Of a DNA stretch of 60,450 nucleotides, positions 35,395 through 44,499 are shown in pieces. The stretch is from Senegalimassilia sp003474385 (GTDB taxonomy: Bacteria; Actinomycetota; Coriobacteriia; Coriobacteriales; Eggerthellaceae). Positions within the stretch are counted from its first letter, which is position 1, and each line of letters begins with the position of its first letter. The notes beneath the pieces are model-generated. The model was given only the letters and a program-made list of their open reading frames with translations. It had not been told where the DNA came from and searched no databases. The position numbers were made by a program, and so were the translations under genes. The DNA is taken from NCBI RefSeq assembly GCF_003474385.1, contig NZ_QUCY01000018.1, forward strand, positions 1-60,450, read 5' to 3'.

Positions 35395-35892
35395 CTAGCT
35401 ACATCGCGCCAGCAGGGTCACGGCCGTGGCGGAGATGCCCTCCTGACGGCCCTCGAAACCCAGGTGCTCGGTGGTGGTCGCCTTCACGCCGACGTTGTCG
35501 ACCGCGATGCCCATGGCGGCTGCCAGGTTCTCGCGCATCTGCTGGCGATGCGGTGCCATCTTCGGCGCCTGAGCTGCGATGACGCTATCGACATCGATGA
35601 TTTGGAAGCCCTCTTCGCGCACCTTGCCCGCAACAGCCGCCAACAGCTTCATGGAATCCGCCCCTTCCCATTCAGGGTCGGTGTCGGGGAAAAGCTTGCC
35701 GATGTCGCCGCCGCGGATGGCGCCGAGCAGCGCATCTGCCACGGCATGTGCCAGCACATCGGCGTCGGAGTGGCCGAGCAGCCCCAGGGTGTGCGGGATA
35801 TCCACCCCGCCGATGATGAGCTTGCGGCCCTCGACCAGCTTATGCACGTCGTAGCCCTGCCCTATGCGCAGGGCGCTGAATCCCAGGCTCAT
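35395..35892 (-). CDS. ispF: 2-C-methyl-D-erythritol 2,4-cyclodiphosphate synthase
   Basis: This 165-residue enzyme acts in the MEP isoprenoid pathway. Motifs: GYDVHKLVEGRKLIIGGVDIPHTLGLLGHSDADVLAHAV with zinc ligands D and H, and KATTTEHLGFEGR. The start overlaps the ispD stop by 4 bases (ATGA). Confidence 0.95.
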   Translation of the reverse strand: MSLGFSALRIGQGYDVHKLVEGRKLIIGGVDIPHTLGLLGHSDADVLAHAVADALLGAIRGGDIGKLFPDTDPEWEGADSMKLLAAVAGKVREEGFQIIDVDSVIAAQAPKMAPHRQQMRENLAAAMGIAVDNVGVKATTTEHLGFEGRQEGISATAVTLLARCS

Positions 35893-36737
35893 TGCTCCTG
35901 CTCGCCTTTCTGCTTGAGATAGCGCTCGCGCACGGCGGCCACGAGCATGAGGTAATCCTCCGGTACGGTGAGCTTGATGTTGTCGCGCTTGCCCTCTACC
36001 ACAAGGACGCGGCCGCCGAGACGCTCGATCAAGGAGCTGTCATCGGTGCCGACGAAGCCGTCGGAGAGCGCCGAGGCGTGCGCGCGGCGGTAGATGCCCG
36101 CACGGAACACCTGCGGGGTTTGCGCGTTCCAGAACACGCTGCGGTCGGGCGTGCCGACGATGACGCCGTTTTCCACGACTTTCAGCGTATCGATAGCGGG
36201 ATGGGCTACCACGGCGCCATCGGCGTCGATGTTGCCCTTGAGGGTGGCGATGGTATGGGCGATCAGGTCTGCCGAGATGAGCGGACGGGCGCCGTCGTGC
36301 ATGACCACGTACTCGAACTCCTCGGGCACCAGCTCAAGGCCGGAAAACGCTGATTCCTGACGCGTGGAGCCCGCCGCGGCGACCACGATGGGCGTAGCGA
36401 ACGAGAAGGGGTCGACGGCCTTGCTCAGGTACTCGCCCTGGCGTTCGGCCGGACAGACGATGACGATGAGGCCGATGTCGCCTACGGCGTCGAAGGCCTC
36501 GACCGACCAGGTGAGGATCGGCTTGCCGCCGATTTCCACCAGCTGCTTGCCGCCTTCTTTGCCGAAACGCTCGCCCGTGCCGCCGGCCAAGATGATGGCC
36601 GCCGTCTTCGGGTTCTTGTCGACCTTGCCCTCAAGGCCGGCCAAGGATTGCGTGAGCGCATCGATGTCGAGCGCCGTGGCCAGATCGGCCGCGGCGAGCA
36701 CCGAGGACGAGAACACCGGGTCAACGGTCTTGGGCAT
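35889..36737 (-). CDS. ispD: 2-C-methyl-D-erythritol 4-phosphate cytidylyltransferase
   Basis: This enzyme makes CDP-ME in the MEP pathway. Signatures: AIILAGGTGERFGKEGGKQLVEIGGKPIL, MHDGARPLI and TDDSSLIERLGGRV. It is 282 residues long; about 45 residues at the N-terminus (MPKTVDPVFSSSVLAAADLA...) precede the conserved domain and are not typical. It forms an operon with ispF and cysS. Confidence 0.93.
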   Translation of the reverse strand: MPKTVDPVFSSSVLAAADLATALDIDALTQSLAGLEGKVDKNPKTAAIILAGGTGERFGKEGGKQLVEIGGKPILTWSVEAFDAVGDIGLIVIVCPAERQGEYLSKAVDPFSFATPIVVAAAGSTRQESAFSGLELVPEEFEYVVMHDGARPLISADLIAHTIATLKGNIDADGAVVAHPAIDTLKVVENGVIVGTPDRSVFWNAQTPQVFRAGIYRRAHASALSDGFVGTDDSSLIERLGGRVLVVEGKRDNIKLTVPEDYLMLVAAVRERYLKQKGEQEQ

Positions 36738-36765
36738 GGTTTCCTCTTTCCGTCGAAAACAAATG

Positions 36766-36789
36766 AGGCGGCCCCTTTCGGGACCGCCT
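36766..36789 (-). terminator. Terminator after clpC
   Basis: AGGCGG-CCCC-TTTC-GGG-A-CCGCCT hairpin in the gap between clpC and ispD on the same strand. Confidence 0.7.
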
Positions 36790-36907
36790 TACATTCTAAA
36801 GCAACTGCCGCGTTTTCGCAGGCACGCTACGCGCTGTATGGAAAAAGTGCGCGTGGCAGGCTTTCCCCAGCCGGCCCAAGCGGAGCGCAGCGGGAGCAAC
36901 CAGAACT

Positions 36908-39481
36908 TTAATCCGCAGCGCCGCCGCTTGCCGACCCGCCCGATCCGGAGACGCCGGCGTGGCCCAGATCGAAGTTCGTGAGCAGAAGCTCGGCGTCGCG
37001 CGCGATGTTATCGTGCTTGCGCGGCGCAGGGATGGAGCCCGTGCCGGGGACGAACGCAAGGCTCTCGCCGTCCTCGGAAACGTTTGCCTGGATGACCGAG
37101 CCCGACGTCCACTTGCCCTCGAGCAGCTCTTCGGACAGCGGGTCTTCCAGCAGGCGCTGGATGGCGCGGCGCAACGGACGAGCACCATAGGCGGCATCGG
37201 TGCCTTCCTTCGCGATGAGCTTGTAGGCATCATCGGTAAGGTTGATGGTCATGTTCTGGGCGATCAGGCGCTCGCGCAGGTCGGCCACCATGAGCTTGGC
37301 GATTTCGACGATCTGCTCCTGCATCAAGGACTTGAACACGATGATCTCATCGATACGGTTCAAGAACTCTGGCCTGAACAGCTTCTTCACCTCGCCCATG
37401 ACGCGGGACTTGATCTCCTTGTCGGAAAGGCCGGCCTTGCCCTCGGGGCTGAAGCCGAGCGTGGTGGGCGCGGAGATCTCGCGTGCGCCGACGTTGGACG
37501 TCATGATGATGACCGTGTTGCGGAAATCGACCGTGCGGCCCTGGGCGTCGGTCAGACGGCCTTCCTCCAGGATCTGCAGCAGGATGTTGAACACGTCGGG
37601 GTGCGCCTTCTCGATCTCGTCGAACAGCACCACCGAATACGGACGCTGACGCACGGCCTTCGTGAGCTGGCCGCCCTCGTCGAATCCCACATAGCCCGGA
37701 GGCGAGCCGACCAGACGGCTGACGGAGTGCTTCTCCATGTACTCGGACATGTCGAAGCTGATGAGCGCGTCCTCGGAGCTGAACAGGAACTCGGCGAGCG
37801 CCTTGGACAGCTCGGTCTTGCCCACGCCCGACGGGCCCAGGAAGATGAAGCTGCCGGCGGGGCGCTTGGGATCCTTCAAACCGGCGCGGCTGCGGCGGAT
37901 GGCCTTCGACAGCGCAGTCACGGCCTCTTCCTGGCCGATGACGCGCTCGTGCAGCACGCCCTCCATGCGCAGCAGCTTCTCGGTTTCGGCCTCGGTGAGG
38001 TTGGACACGGGCACGCCGGTGGTCATGGAGACGACGTCGGCGATGTCCTGCGCCGTTACCTGATGCACCGATTTCTGGGAATCTTCGGCCCACTTCTTCT
38101 CGGCCGCGGCGCGCTCGTCTTTCACAGCGGACTCCTGGTCGCGCAGCTTGGCGGCGCGCTCGAAATCCTGCTCGGCGATGGCCTTGTCCTTATCGGAGCG
38201 GATCTGGCGCAGCTTGTCGTCCATCTCGCGCAGCTCGTCGGGCAAGGTCATGTTGCGGATGCGCATGCGGGCGCCCGCCTCGTCCATGACGTCGATGGCC
38301 TTGTCGGGCAGGAAACGGTCCTGGATATAGCGGTCCGACAGCGTGACGGCGGCCTGAAGCGCCTCGTCGGTGAAATGCACCTGATGATGCGCCTCATAGC
38401 GGTCGCGCAGCCCCTCCATGATGCGCAGGGCCTGCTCCTCGTTGGGCTCACCGACCGTGATGGGCTGGAAACGGCGCTCGAGGGCGCTGTCCTTTTCCAG
38501 GTGCTTGCGATATTCGTCGACGGTGGTAGCGCCGATGACCTGGATCTCGCCACGCGACAGCGGCGGCTTGAGGATGGCGGCGGCATCAATGGAGCCCTCG
38601 GCAGAACCCGCGCCGATAAGCGTGTGCATCTCATCGATGAACAAGATGATGTCGCCGGCGTCCTTGACCTCCTTGATGCACTTCTTCAAGCGGTCCTCGA
38701 ACTCGCCGCGGTACTTGCTGCCGGCCACAAGGGCAGACACGTCGAGCGTGAGCAGGCGCTTGCCGCGCAGGATATCGGGAACCTGGTTGGACACGATGAG
38801 CTGCGCCAGACCCTCGGCCACGGCGGTCTTGCCGACGCCGGGCTCGCCGATGAGCAGCGGGTTGTTCTTCTGGCGGCGGGAGAGGATCTGCATGACGCGC
38901 TCGATCTCGCCGGCGCGGCCGATGACCGGGTCGAGCTTGCCGTCGCGCGCCTTCTGCGTAAGGTCGGTGCCGAACTCCTTCAGGGCGCTGTCGGGCACGG
39001 TGCCGGCCGCCTCGAAGGGGTTGCGGCCCGCGTACACGGGGCTTTGGCCCACCAAATCGTTGAGCGCGGTGCGGATGTCGTCGCCCTTCACGCCCAAGCG
39101 CGAGAGCACGTCGAGCGCCGTGCCCTCGTTCTCGCGCACGATGCCGAGCAGCAGATGCTCGGTGGAGATGTAGCTCTGCCCCATCTGCATGGCCTCGCGC
39201 AAGCTATTCTCGAGCACGCGCTTGACGCGCGGCGTGAACGAAAGATGGCCGGACACGTCGGCGCCCTCGTCGATGGAGGCCACCTCGCGGATGCCCTTCA
39301 CCACGGCGTCATAGGCCACGCCCAGGCGCTCGAGGGCCTGGGCGGCAAGGCCATCCTTTTCCTGGATGAGGCCCAGCAGGATATGCTCGGTGCCCACATA
39401 GGGCTGATGCAGAGCGCGTGCCTCGTCCTGGGCCAAGACGAGCACCTTGCGCGCCTTGTCCGTGAACTTCTCAAATGACAT
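36908..39481 (-). CDS. clpC: ATP-dependent Clp protease ATP-binding subunit ClpC
   Basis: This 857-residue HSP100 chaperone unfolds substrates for ClpP. The order is: two Clp N repeats (residues 1-145), AAA+ domain 1 with Walker A GEPGVGKTAV, a UVR-type coiled middle domain (FERAAKLRDQESAVKDERAAAEKKW), AAA+ domain 2 with GPSGVGKTEL and FIFLGP, and a C-terminal D2 small domain. The last residues are Gly/Ala-rich. It is a single-gene unit, divergent from the AI-2E family gene. No CtsR or HAIR site was recognised upstream. Confidence 0.96.
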   Translation of the reverse strand: MSFEKFTDKARKVLVLAQDEARALHQPYVGTEHILLGLIQEKDGLAAQALERLGVAYDAVVKGIREVASIDEGADVSGHLSFTPRVKRVLENSLREAMQMGQSYISTEHLLLGIVRENEGTALDVLSRLGVKGDDIRTALNDLVGQSPVYAGRNPFEAAGTVPDSALKEFGTDLTQKARDGKLDPVIGRAGEIERVMQILSRRQKNNPLLIGEPGVGKTAVAEGLAQLIVSNQVPDILRGKRLLTLDVSALVAGSKYRGEFEDRLKKCIKEVKDAGDIILFIDEMHTLIGAGSAEGSIDAAAILKPPLSRGEIQVIGATTVDEYRKHLEKDSALERRFQPITVGEPNEEQALRIMEGLRDRYEAHHQVHFTDEALQAAVTLSDRYIQDRFLPDKAIDVMDEAGARMRIRNMTLPDELREMDDKLRQIRSDKDKAIAEQDFERAAKLRDQESAVKDERAAAEKKWAEDSQKSVHQVTAQDIADVVSMTTGVPVSNLTEAETEKLLRMEGVLHERVIGQEEAVTALSKAIRRSRAGLKDPKRPAGSFIFLGPSGVGKTELSKALAEFLFSSEDALISFDMSEYMEKHSVSRLVGSPPGYVGFDEGGQLTKAVRQRPYSVVLFDEIEKAHPDVFNILLQILEEGRLTDAQGRTVDFRNTVIIMTSNVGAREISAPTTLGFSPEGKAGLSDKEIKSRVMGEVKKLFRPEFLNRIDEIIVFKSLMQEQIVEIAKLMVADLRERLIAQNMTINLTDDAYKLIAKEGTDAAYGARPLRRAIQRLLEDPLSEELLEGKWTSGSVIQANVSEDGESLAFVPGTGSIPAPRKHDNIARDAELLLTNFDLGHAGVSGSGGSASGGAAD

Positions 39482-39807
39482 GAAGCCTCGATTCTCGCGG
39501 CATATGATTATGGTCTCGGTTGTTCATGTTAGCACTCCCGTCAATGGACTGCTAAGCCGTTTACGTATCGTATACATAATAAAGTAGCCCGGAGCCGCAC
39601 AACGCCCGTTGCCCCCGCTACGTGCAATCCGCACACACCGGAAGCGCTTTTAGACCCCTTTTGCCCCTTTTCACCCGGATTCCGCAAGCGGTTCTTCACG
39701 AAAGGTCGACAAGCGCGCAAACACGGCGCCTTGACCGATGCACACGCTTATACTGGTTGCGAAACGCGCAGCAGCGCGGCCCATCCCCCTTCAACCGACA
39801 GGATCGC
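39482..39807. other. Divergent promoter region between clpC and AI-2E family gene
   Basis: About 326 bases hold the promoters of two divergent genes. No CtsR box, CIRCE or other known stress site was recognised. The sequence GTATCGTATAC near 39563-39573 is AT-rich and partly palindromic. Confidence 0.45.
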
Positions 39808-40962
39808 ATGAACAGGCACACCATACGCTACGCCCTTATCCTTGTTGCCGCCCTTGCCGTGGCGGCGCTGGCAGTCGCCCGATTCGACGACCTATGTTCC
39901 ATCCTATCAACCGTCTGGTCCGCCCTTGAGCCCCTGGCCATCGGCGCGGTGCTGGCATATCTGCTGAACTTCATAGCGGCGGCGCTTGAATCGCGCTGGT
40001 TCCCCCATACCAACAACACGCTCGCAATCAAGACGCGCCGCCCCATCTGCGTCATCCTGGCGATCACCGCCGTCACCTTGGCGCTTGCGGCGCTGACCTC
40101 GTTCGTGGGCGGCGAGTTCAAATCCGCGGGCGCCGCCATCATCACCGGCATATCGGAAGCTGCGGCCATGGCGTCGCAGGCCATCGCGAACCTTCCCGGT
40201 GCGCAGGCCATCCCGATCTTGGACAACGCCACCTGGAACTCCATCGGGCAAAAGGCCCTGGACGCCATGGGCGGCACCGACCAGGCGCTGCGCATCGTGG
40301 CGCAGACCAGCGGCGAGGTGGCCCATCTGACGCTTTCGATCCTACTGGGCATGGTGTTCGCGCTGTACCTGCTGCTCGACAAGGACCGCGTGCACGCCGG
40401 CGCCATGCGCGCGGCCAGCTTCATCCCCGGCGAGGACCTGCGCCGCCGCGTGCTGCACGCATGCAGCATCACCAACGACTGCTTCTCGCGCTTCATCCGC
40501 GGGCAATGCATCGAGGCGGTCATCTTGGGTGCCCTGTGCGCCATCGGCGGCACCATCCTGCAGTTCCCCTATGCGGCTTCCATCGGCCTTATCGTGGGCG
40601 TGTCGTCGCTCATCCCGTTCGCCGGCGCATGGATAGGCGGCATCATGGGTGCGGCGATGATCCTGTCGCAAGACCCCGTTCAAGCCCTGCAGTTCATCGT
40701 GTTCTTGGTGATCCTCCAGCAAATCGAGGGACATCTCATCTACCCGAACGTGGTGGGACAGTCGGTGGGCCTGCCGAGCATCTGGGTGTTCGTGGCCGTG
40801 ATCGCGGGCGGGTCGCTGTTCGGCCTTCTAGGCGTGCTTCTGGGCGTGCCCGTCATCTCCACGCTTCGAACGCTTGCCATGGAGCATTTCGCGCAACAGG
40901 ACGCGGAAAACGAATTGGGGCCTGAAGACGGGGCCGTATCGCAACAGACGCATTCGGCGTAG
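39808..40962 (+). CDS. AI-2E family transporter
   Basis: This 384-residue membrane protein (start ATG 39808 behind AGGAT) has about eight helices. The family signature is seen in LILQQIEGHLIYPNVVGQSVGLPSIWVFVAVIAGGSLFG and GLLGVLLGVPV near the C-terminus. Members export autoinducer-2, act as Na+(Li+)/H+ antiporters, or have no known substrate. No quorum-sensing gene lies nearby. Confidence 0.82.
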   Translation: MNRHTIRYALILVAALAVAALAVARFDDLCSILSTVWSALEPLAIGAVLAYLLNFIAAALESRWFPHTNNTLAIKTRRPICVILAITAVTLALAALTSFVGGEFKSAGAAIITGISEAAAMASQAIANLPGAQAIPILDNATWNSIGQKALDAMGGTDQALRIVAQTSGEVAHLTLSILLGMVFALYLLLDKDRVHAGAMRAASFIPGEDLRRRVLHACSITNDCFSRFIRGQCIEAVILGALCAIGGTILQFPYAASIGLIVGVSSLIPFAGAWIGGIMGAAMILSQDPVQALQFIVFLVILQQIEGHLIYPNVVGQSVGLPSIWVFVAVIAGGSLFGLLGVLLGVPVISTLRTLAMEHFAQQDAENELGPEDGAVSQQTHSA

Positions 40963-41153
40963 CGACGTTGAGCGGGGCAAGGAGCAGGGCGCATCGGGTA
41001 CCCCGTGCCCTGTTCCGTCTTGCCCTTCACGATAACCGGGTAGGCGCGATTCCCAAGAGACCCTTCGTAGACCGTAGGCCTTAACGCTTTCCCATCCGCT
41101 AAGCTCGGATCGTCCGAGCACCACCCCTCCCCAACCGATCTGCCGCCAAACAA

Positions 41154-41189
41154 CGAAGGCCCGCCCGGGATCACCCAGGCGGGCCTTCG
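41154..41189 (-). terminator. Terminator after lysS
   Basis: CGAAGGCCCGCC pairs with GGCGGGCCTTCG. Downstream of the minus-strand lysS gene; it could also stop the AI-2E family transcript. Confidence 0.85.
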
Positions 41190-41213
41190 TGTGTTTATGC
41201 GACGATGCGCAGC

Positions 41214-43157
41214 TTAGTACAGCTTAGCGCCGGCCGGGATGCGGCCGGAGACCATAAGCAGGTTCAGACGCTCCTCGGTGGTATCGTCGTCGACCTTCTC
41301 CTCGTGCACGGCGGACAGCAGCATGCCGCAGGAGGCGATGCCCATCATCTTGCGCGGCGGCAGGTTGGTGATCGCCACGAGCGTGCGACCCACCAGCTCC
41401 TCCGGCTCGTAGTATGCATGGATACCGGACAGGATGGTGCGATCTTCGCCTGTACCGTCGTCAAGCGTGAACTGCAGCAGCTTCTTGCTCTTCGGCACAG
41501 CCACGCAATCCTTGACCTTCACGGCGCGGAAGTCGGACTTGCTGAACGTGTCGAAGTCCACCTCGTCGGCGAACAGCGGCTCGACGACCACCTTGGAGAA
41601 GTCGATGGGCTCCTCGGCGGACTGCTCTGCCGGAGCAGCCGGACGTGCGGCGGGCTTGGCGCCGGCAGGGGCCTCATCGCGCATGTGCGGGAACAGCAAC
41701 ACGTCGCGGATGGTCGGAGAATCGGTGAGCAGCATGGTCAGCCGGTCGATGCCGATGCCCACGCCGCCTGCCGGAGGCATGCCATACTCGAGCGCGCGGA
41801 TGTAGTCGGCGTCGTAGCCCATGGCCTCGTCGTCGCCCATGTCCTTGGCCTCGACCTGCGCACGGAAGCGCTCGGCCTGGTCGACCGGGTCGTTGAGCTC
41901 GTTGAAGGCGTTGGCGTACTCGTGGCCGCAGATGAACAGCTCGAAGCGCTCGGTGAGCTCGGGGTTGTTCGGCAGCTTCTTGGCCAGCGGGGAGATCTCC
42001 AGCGGATGCTCGGTGACGAACACGGGCTGGATGAGCTTCTCCTCGGCCACGGCCTCGAAGATCTCGGAGATGAGCTTGCCCTTGCCCCAGGCGTCCTCGG
42101 CGCGACCGCCGTTCTTCTCCAGGATGGCCACCAGGTCCTCACGGCTGCGGTCGAAGGAAACCTCTTCGCCGGCGTAGCGCGTTGCCAGGCCGCACATGGT
42201 CTCGCGCGGCCACTGGCCGGACAGGTCGATGTCGACGCCCTGGTAGCTGACCTTGAGCGTGCCGCAAGCAGCCTCAGCTGCCGCCTTGATGAAGCCCTCG
42301 GTGAGGTCCATCATGCCGTTGAGGTCGGAGAAGGCCTGGTATGCCTCCATGGTGGTGAACTCAGGGTTGTGGTACGGGTCCATGCCCTCGTTGCGGAACT
42401 GGCGACCGATTTCGAACACCTTCTCGAAGCCACCTACGAGCAGACGCTTGAGCGGCAGCTCGGTGGCGATGCGCAGAAAGTAGTCGCGATCGAGCGCGTT
42501 GAAATGCGTGACGAACGGCTTTGCGTTCGCGCCGCCCAGGATGGGGTGCAGAAACGGGGTTTCCACCTCGTAGAAGCCCTGGTCCTCCATGTAGCGGCGG
42601 ATGGCGGCGACGATCTTGAAGCGCTTCTCGAAGACCTGCTTGACCTCGGGGTTCATGACCAGGTCGACGTAGCGCTGGCGATAACGCGTCTCCTTGTCCG
42701 CCAGGCCGTGGAACTTCTCGGGCAGCGGGCGAATGGACTTGCTGAGCAGCTCGAAGGACGACACGGCAACGGACAGCTGACCACGGCGCGTGCGCATCAT
42801 AGCGCCCTCGACGCCGATCCAGTCGCCCACATCAAGGTCTTTCAGGCGGCCGAAGGCCTCTTCGCCCAGCTCATTGATGCGGCAGAACAGCTGCATGTCG
42901 CCCGTGGCGTCGCGCAGGCCCAGAAAAGCGATCTTGCCCTGAACGCGCTTGGACATGATACGGCCGGCAACCTTGACCAGGTCCTCGGTGGAATCCCCGT
43001 CCTCAAGGTGCGCGTAGAGCTGCTCGAGCTCGGCCAGATGGTGGCTGTAGTCGAACGCATGGCCATAGGGGTTCTGGCCCGCATCGAGCATGGCCTGGCG
43101 CTTGGCCTTGCGCACCTCGATGGGATCGTCTTCGATAACTTCAGGGGTATTGCTCAT
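41214..43157 (-). CDS. lysS: Lysyl-tRNA synthetase (class II) with C-terminal tRNA-binding domain
   Basis: This 647-residue protein is a normal class II LysRS for about 500 residues: an OB-fold anticodon domain (VKVAGRIMSKRVQGKIAFLGLRD), then motif 2/3 pieces (RQFRNEGMD, GGVGIGIDRLTMLLTDSPTIRDVLLFPHMR). An Ala/Pro-rich linker follows, and then a domain of about 120 residues (FDTFSKSDFRAVKVKDC, GTGEDRTILSGIHAYY, LVAITNLPPRKMMGIASCGMLL). That domain is the EMAP-II/Trbp111-type fold normally found at the C-terminus of MetRS. It should add tRNA affinity. It lies upstream of nothing obviously related; greA precedes it. Confidence 0.9.
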   Translation of the reverse strand: MSNTPEVIEDDPIEVRKAKRQAMLDAGQNPYGHAFDYSHHLAELEQLYAHLEDGDSTEDLVKVAGRIMSKRVQGKIAFLGLRDATGDMQLFCRINELGEEAFGRLKDLDVGDWIGVEGAMMRTRRGQLSVAVSSFELLSKSIRPLPEKFHGLADKETRYRQRYVDLVMNPEVKQVFEKRFKIVAAIRRYMEDQGFYEVETPFLHPILGGANAKPFVTHFNALDRDYFLRIATELPLKRLLVGGFEKVFEIGRQFRNEGMDPYHNPEFTTMEAYQAFSDLNGMMDLTEGFIKAAAEAACGTLKVSYQGVDIDLSGQWPRETMCGLATRYAGEEVSFDRSREDLVAILEKNGGRAEDAWGKGKLISEIFEAVAEEKLIQPVFVTEHPLEISPLAKKLPNNPELTERFELFICGHEYANAFNELNDPVDQAERFRAQVEAKDMGDDEAMGYDADYIRALEYGMPPAGGVGIGIDRLTMLLTDSPTIRDVLLFPHMRDEAPAGAKPAARPAAPAEQSAEEPIDFSKVVVEPLFADEVDFDTFSKSDFRAVKVKDCVAVPKSKKLLQFTLDDGTGEDRTILSGIHAYYEPEELVGRTLVAITNLPPRKMMGIASCGMLLSAVHEEKVDDDTTEERLNLLMVSGRIPAGAKLY

Positions 43158-43350
43158 GGGAAAGCCCTTCTAAGTACAGGGATTTGGTTGAGTAAGCGAG
43201 AGCGGCTGCGGTGCGCGGGGTTCGGCCGAAGCGAGCGGGCATAGGCATGCGGCCTTGTCCGTGAAACCGAATGCGCAAGCGACGCGGCGCAGCCAGCCAC
43301 GACATCGAGAAGTTCCGCTTACCCGCAGGCAAGCGGAACTTGCAAATCTG

Positions 43351-43818
43351 CTAGTGCTCGATGTTGACGATCTTCATCTTGATGACGCGGCCGGTCGGGC
43401 CGGTGGTCTCGATCTCGTCGCCCTTCTTGTGGGCCAGCAGCGCAGCGCCCACCGGGGACTCGTTGGAGATCTTGCCGGCGTGGCTGTCGGCCTCGGCGGC
43501 GCCAACGATGGTGAACACGCGCTCACGGCCGCCCATGTCGACGGTGACGGTGGAGCCGATGTGCACGGAGTTGGAGCGCTTCGGGGTTGCCACGACGGTG
43601 GCCTCGCCCAGGATGCGGGTGATCTCGGCGATACGCGCCTCGAGCATGCCCTGCTCGTTTTTCGCATCGTCGTACTCGGAGTTCTCGGAGATGTCGCCGA
43701 ACTCGCGCGCCACCTTGATGCGTTCGCCTACCTCGGCGCGCTTCTCGGTTTCCAGATAGTGCAGCTCCTCTTCGAGCTGCTGCTTGCCCTCGGGGGTAAG
43801 GATGTAGTTGTCAGCCAT
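43351..43818 (-). CDS. greA: Transcription elongation factor GreA
   Basis: This 155-residue factor rescues backtracked RNA polymerase. It has the N-terminal coiled coil (LTPEGKQQLEEELHYLETEKRAEVGERIKVAREFGDISENSEYDDAKNEQGMLE) with the acidic tip DISENSEYD, and the C-terminal GreA/B domain (SPVGAALLAHKKGDEIE). ATG 43818 is used; the upstream in-frame GTG lies too near the ribosome site. Confidence 0.95.
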   Translation of the reverse strand: MADNYILTPEGKQQLEEELHYLETEKRAEVGERIKVAREFGDISENSEYDDAKNEQGMLEARIAEITRILGEATVVATPKRSNSVHIGSTVTVDMGGRERVFTIVGAAEADSHAGKISNESPVGAALLAHKKGDEIETTGPTGRVIKMKIVNIEH

Positions 43819-43906
43819 GTTGTTCACCTATCTATACGAAAAAAGCGGTATGCGCCGGACCGCAGCCCGTTGCGCATACCGCGTACCAACCTTGTGAAGC
43901 TACGAT

Positions 43907-44149
43907 CTACTCGCTCTTCTTGCGGGCAGCGGTGGTCTTCTTCTTGGCGGCGTCCTCGTCGTCTTCCTCAGCCTCGACCTCGTCGGCCTCTTCCTCGGCC
44001 TTCTTGGAATCGCCCATGCCCTCGCGCAGGTTCTTCACGGTCTTGCCCAGAGCGCTACCGAGTTTTGGCAGATTCTTCGGGCCGAAGATAAGCAGAATCA
44101 CCACGAGGATGATCAGAAGCTCAGGCACGCCCATTCCCAGAAATTTCAT
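43907..44149 (-). CDS. tatA: Sec-independent protein translocase subunit TatA
   Basis: This 80-residue subunit starts at ATG 44149 behind GGAGG. It has the short membrane helix PELLIILVVILLIF, the FGPKNLPKLGSALGKTVKNLREGM amphipathic region, and a charged tail (EEEADEVEAEEDDEDAAKKK). It forms the twin-arginine pore that exports folded proteins; Tat signals on the flavoprotein reductase and DmsA in this window depend on it. tatC is not in the window. Confidence 0.93.
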   Translation of the reverse strand: MKFLGMGVPELLIILVVILLIFGPKNLPKLGSALGKTVKNLREGMGDSKKAEEEADEVEAEEDDEDAAKKKTTAARKKSE

Positions 44150-44299
44150 GTGTCCTCCAAGTACTCGTCCCAGCCCGGGCATCGGGCCGTGATATGCAAC
44201 GCCGCGTACTTTAACATAACCGCAGCTTGCCGACGCACCTTCGATGAAAAGCACACGCGCTTGCGCAGCACTCCAACGGATATGCACGGTTGCACGAAA

Positions 44300-44325
44300 A
44301 AGGCTCGGTGCGAACACCGAGCCTT
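44300..44325 (-). terminator. Terminator after tRNA-Pro
   Basis: AAGGCTCGGTG/CACCGAGCCTT with loop CGAA, followed on the minus strand by TTTTTC. Confidence 0.85.
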
Positions 44326-44335
44326 GACCATGCAA

Positions 44336-44412
44336 TGGTCGGGATGACAGGATTTGAACCTGCGGCCTCTGCGTCCCGAACGCAGCGCTCTACCAAGCTG
44401 AGCCACATCCCG
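44336..44412 (-). tRNA. tRNA-Pro (anticodon CGG)
   Basis: The minus-strand cloverleaf CGGGATGTGGCTCAG has the anticodon loop TTCGGGA, T arm CAGGTTCAAATCCTG and encoded CCA. Confidence 0.95.
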
Positions 44413-44499
44413 ATTGCCGCTTTCGCAGCGGAGAATATATTAGCATAACCATCCGGCATCGGCGACGACTTTTTTCAAAATTTGCCGCCGAATGCGCGC

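Noticed and set aside
36959..39478. 839-codon plus-strand frame
   Set aside because: Antisense to clpC along almost its full length; a known shadow of GC-rich clpC genes.
39482..39807. CtsR or CIRCE heat-shock site before clpC
   Set aside because: No match to the known direct-repeat or inverted-repeat consensus was seen.
41205..43244. 679-codon plus-strand frame
   Set aside because: Antisense to lysS; no family support.
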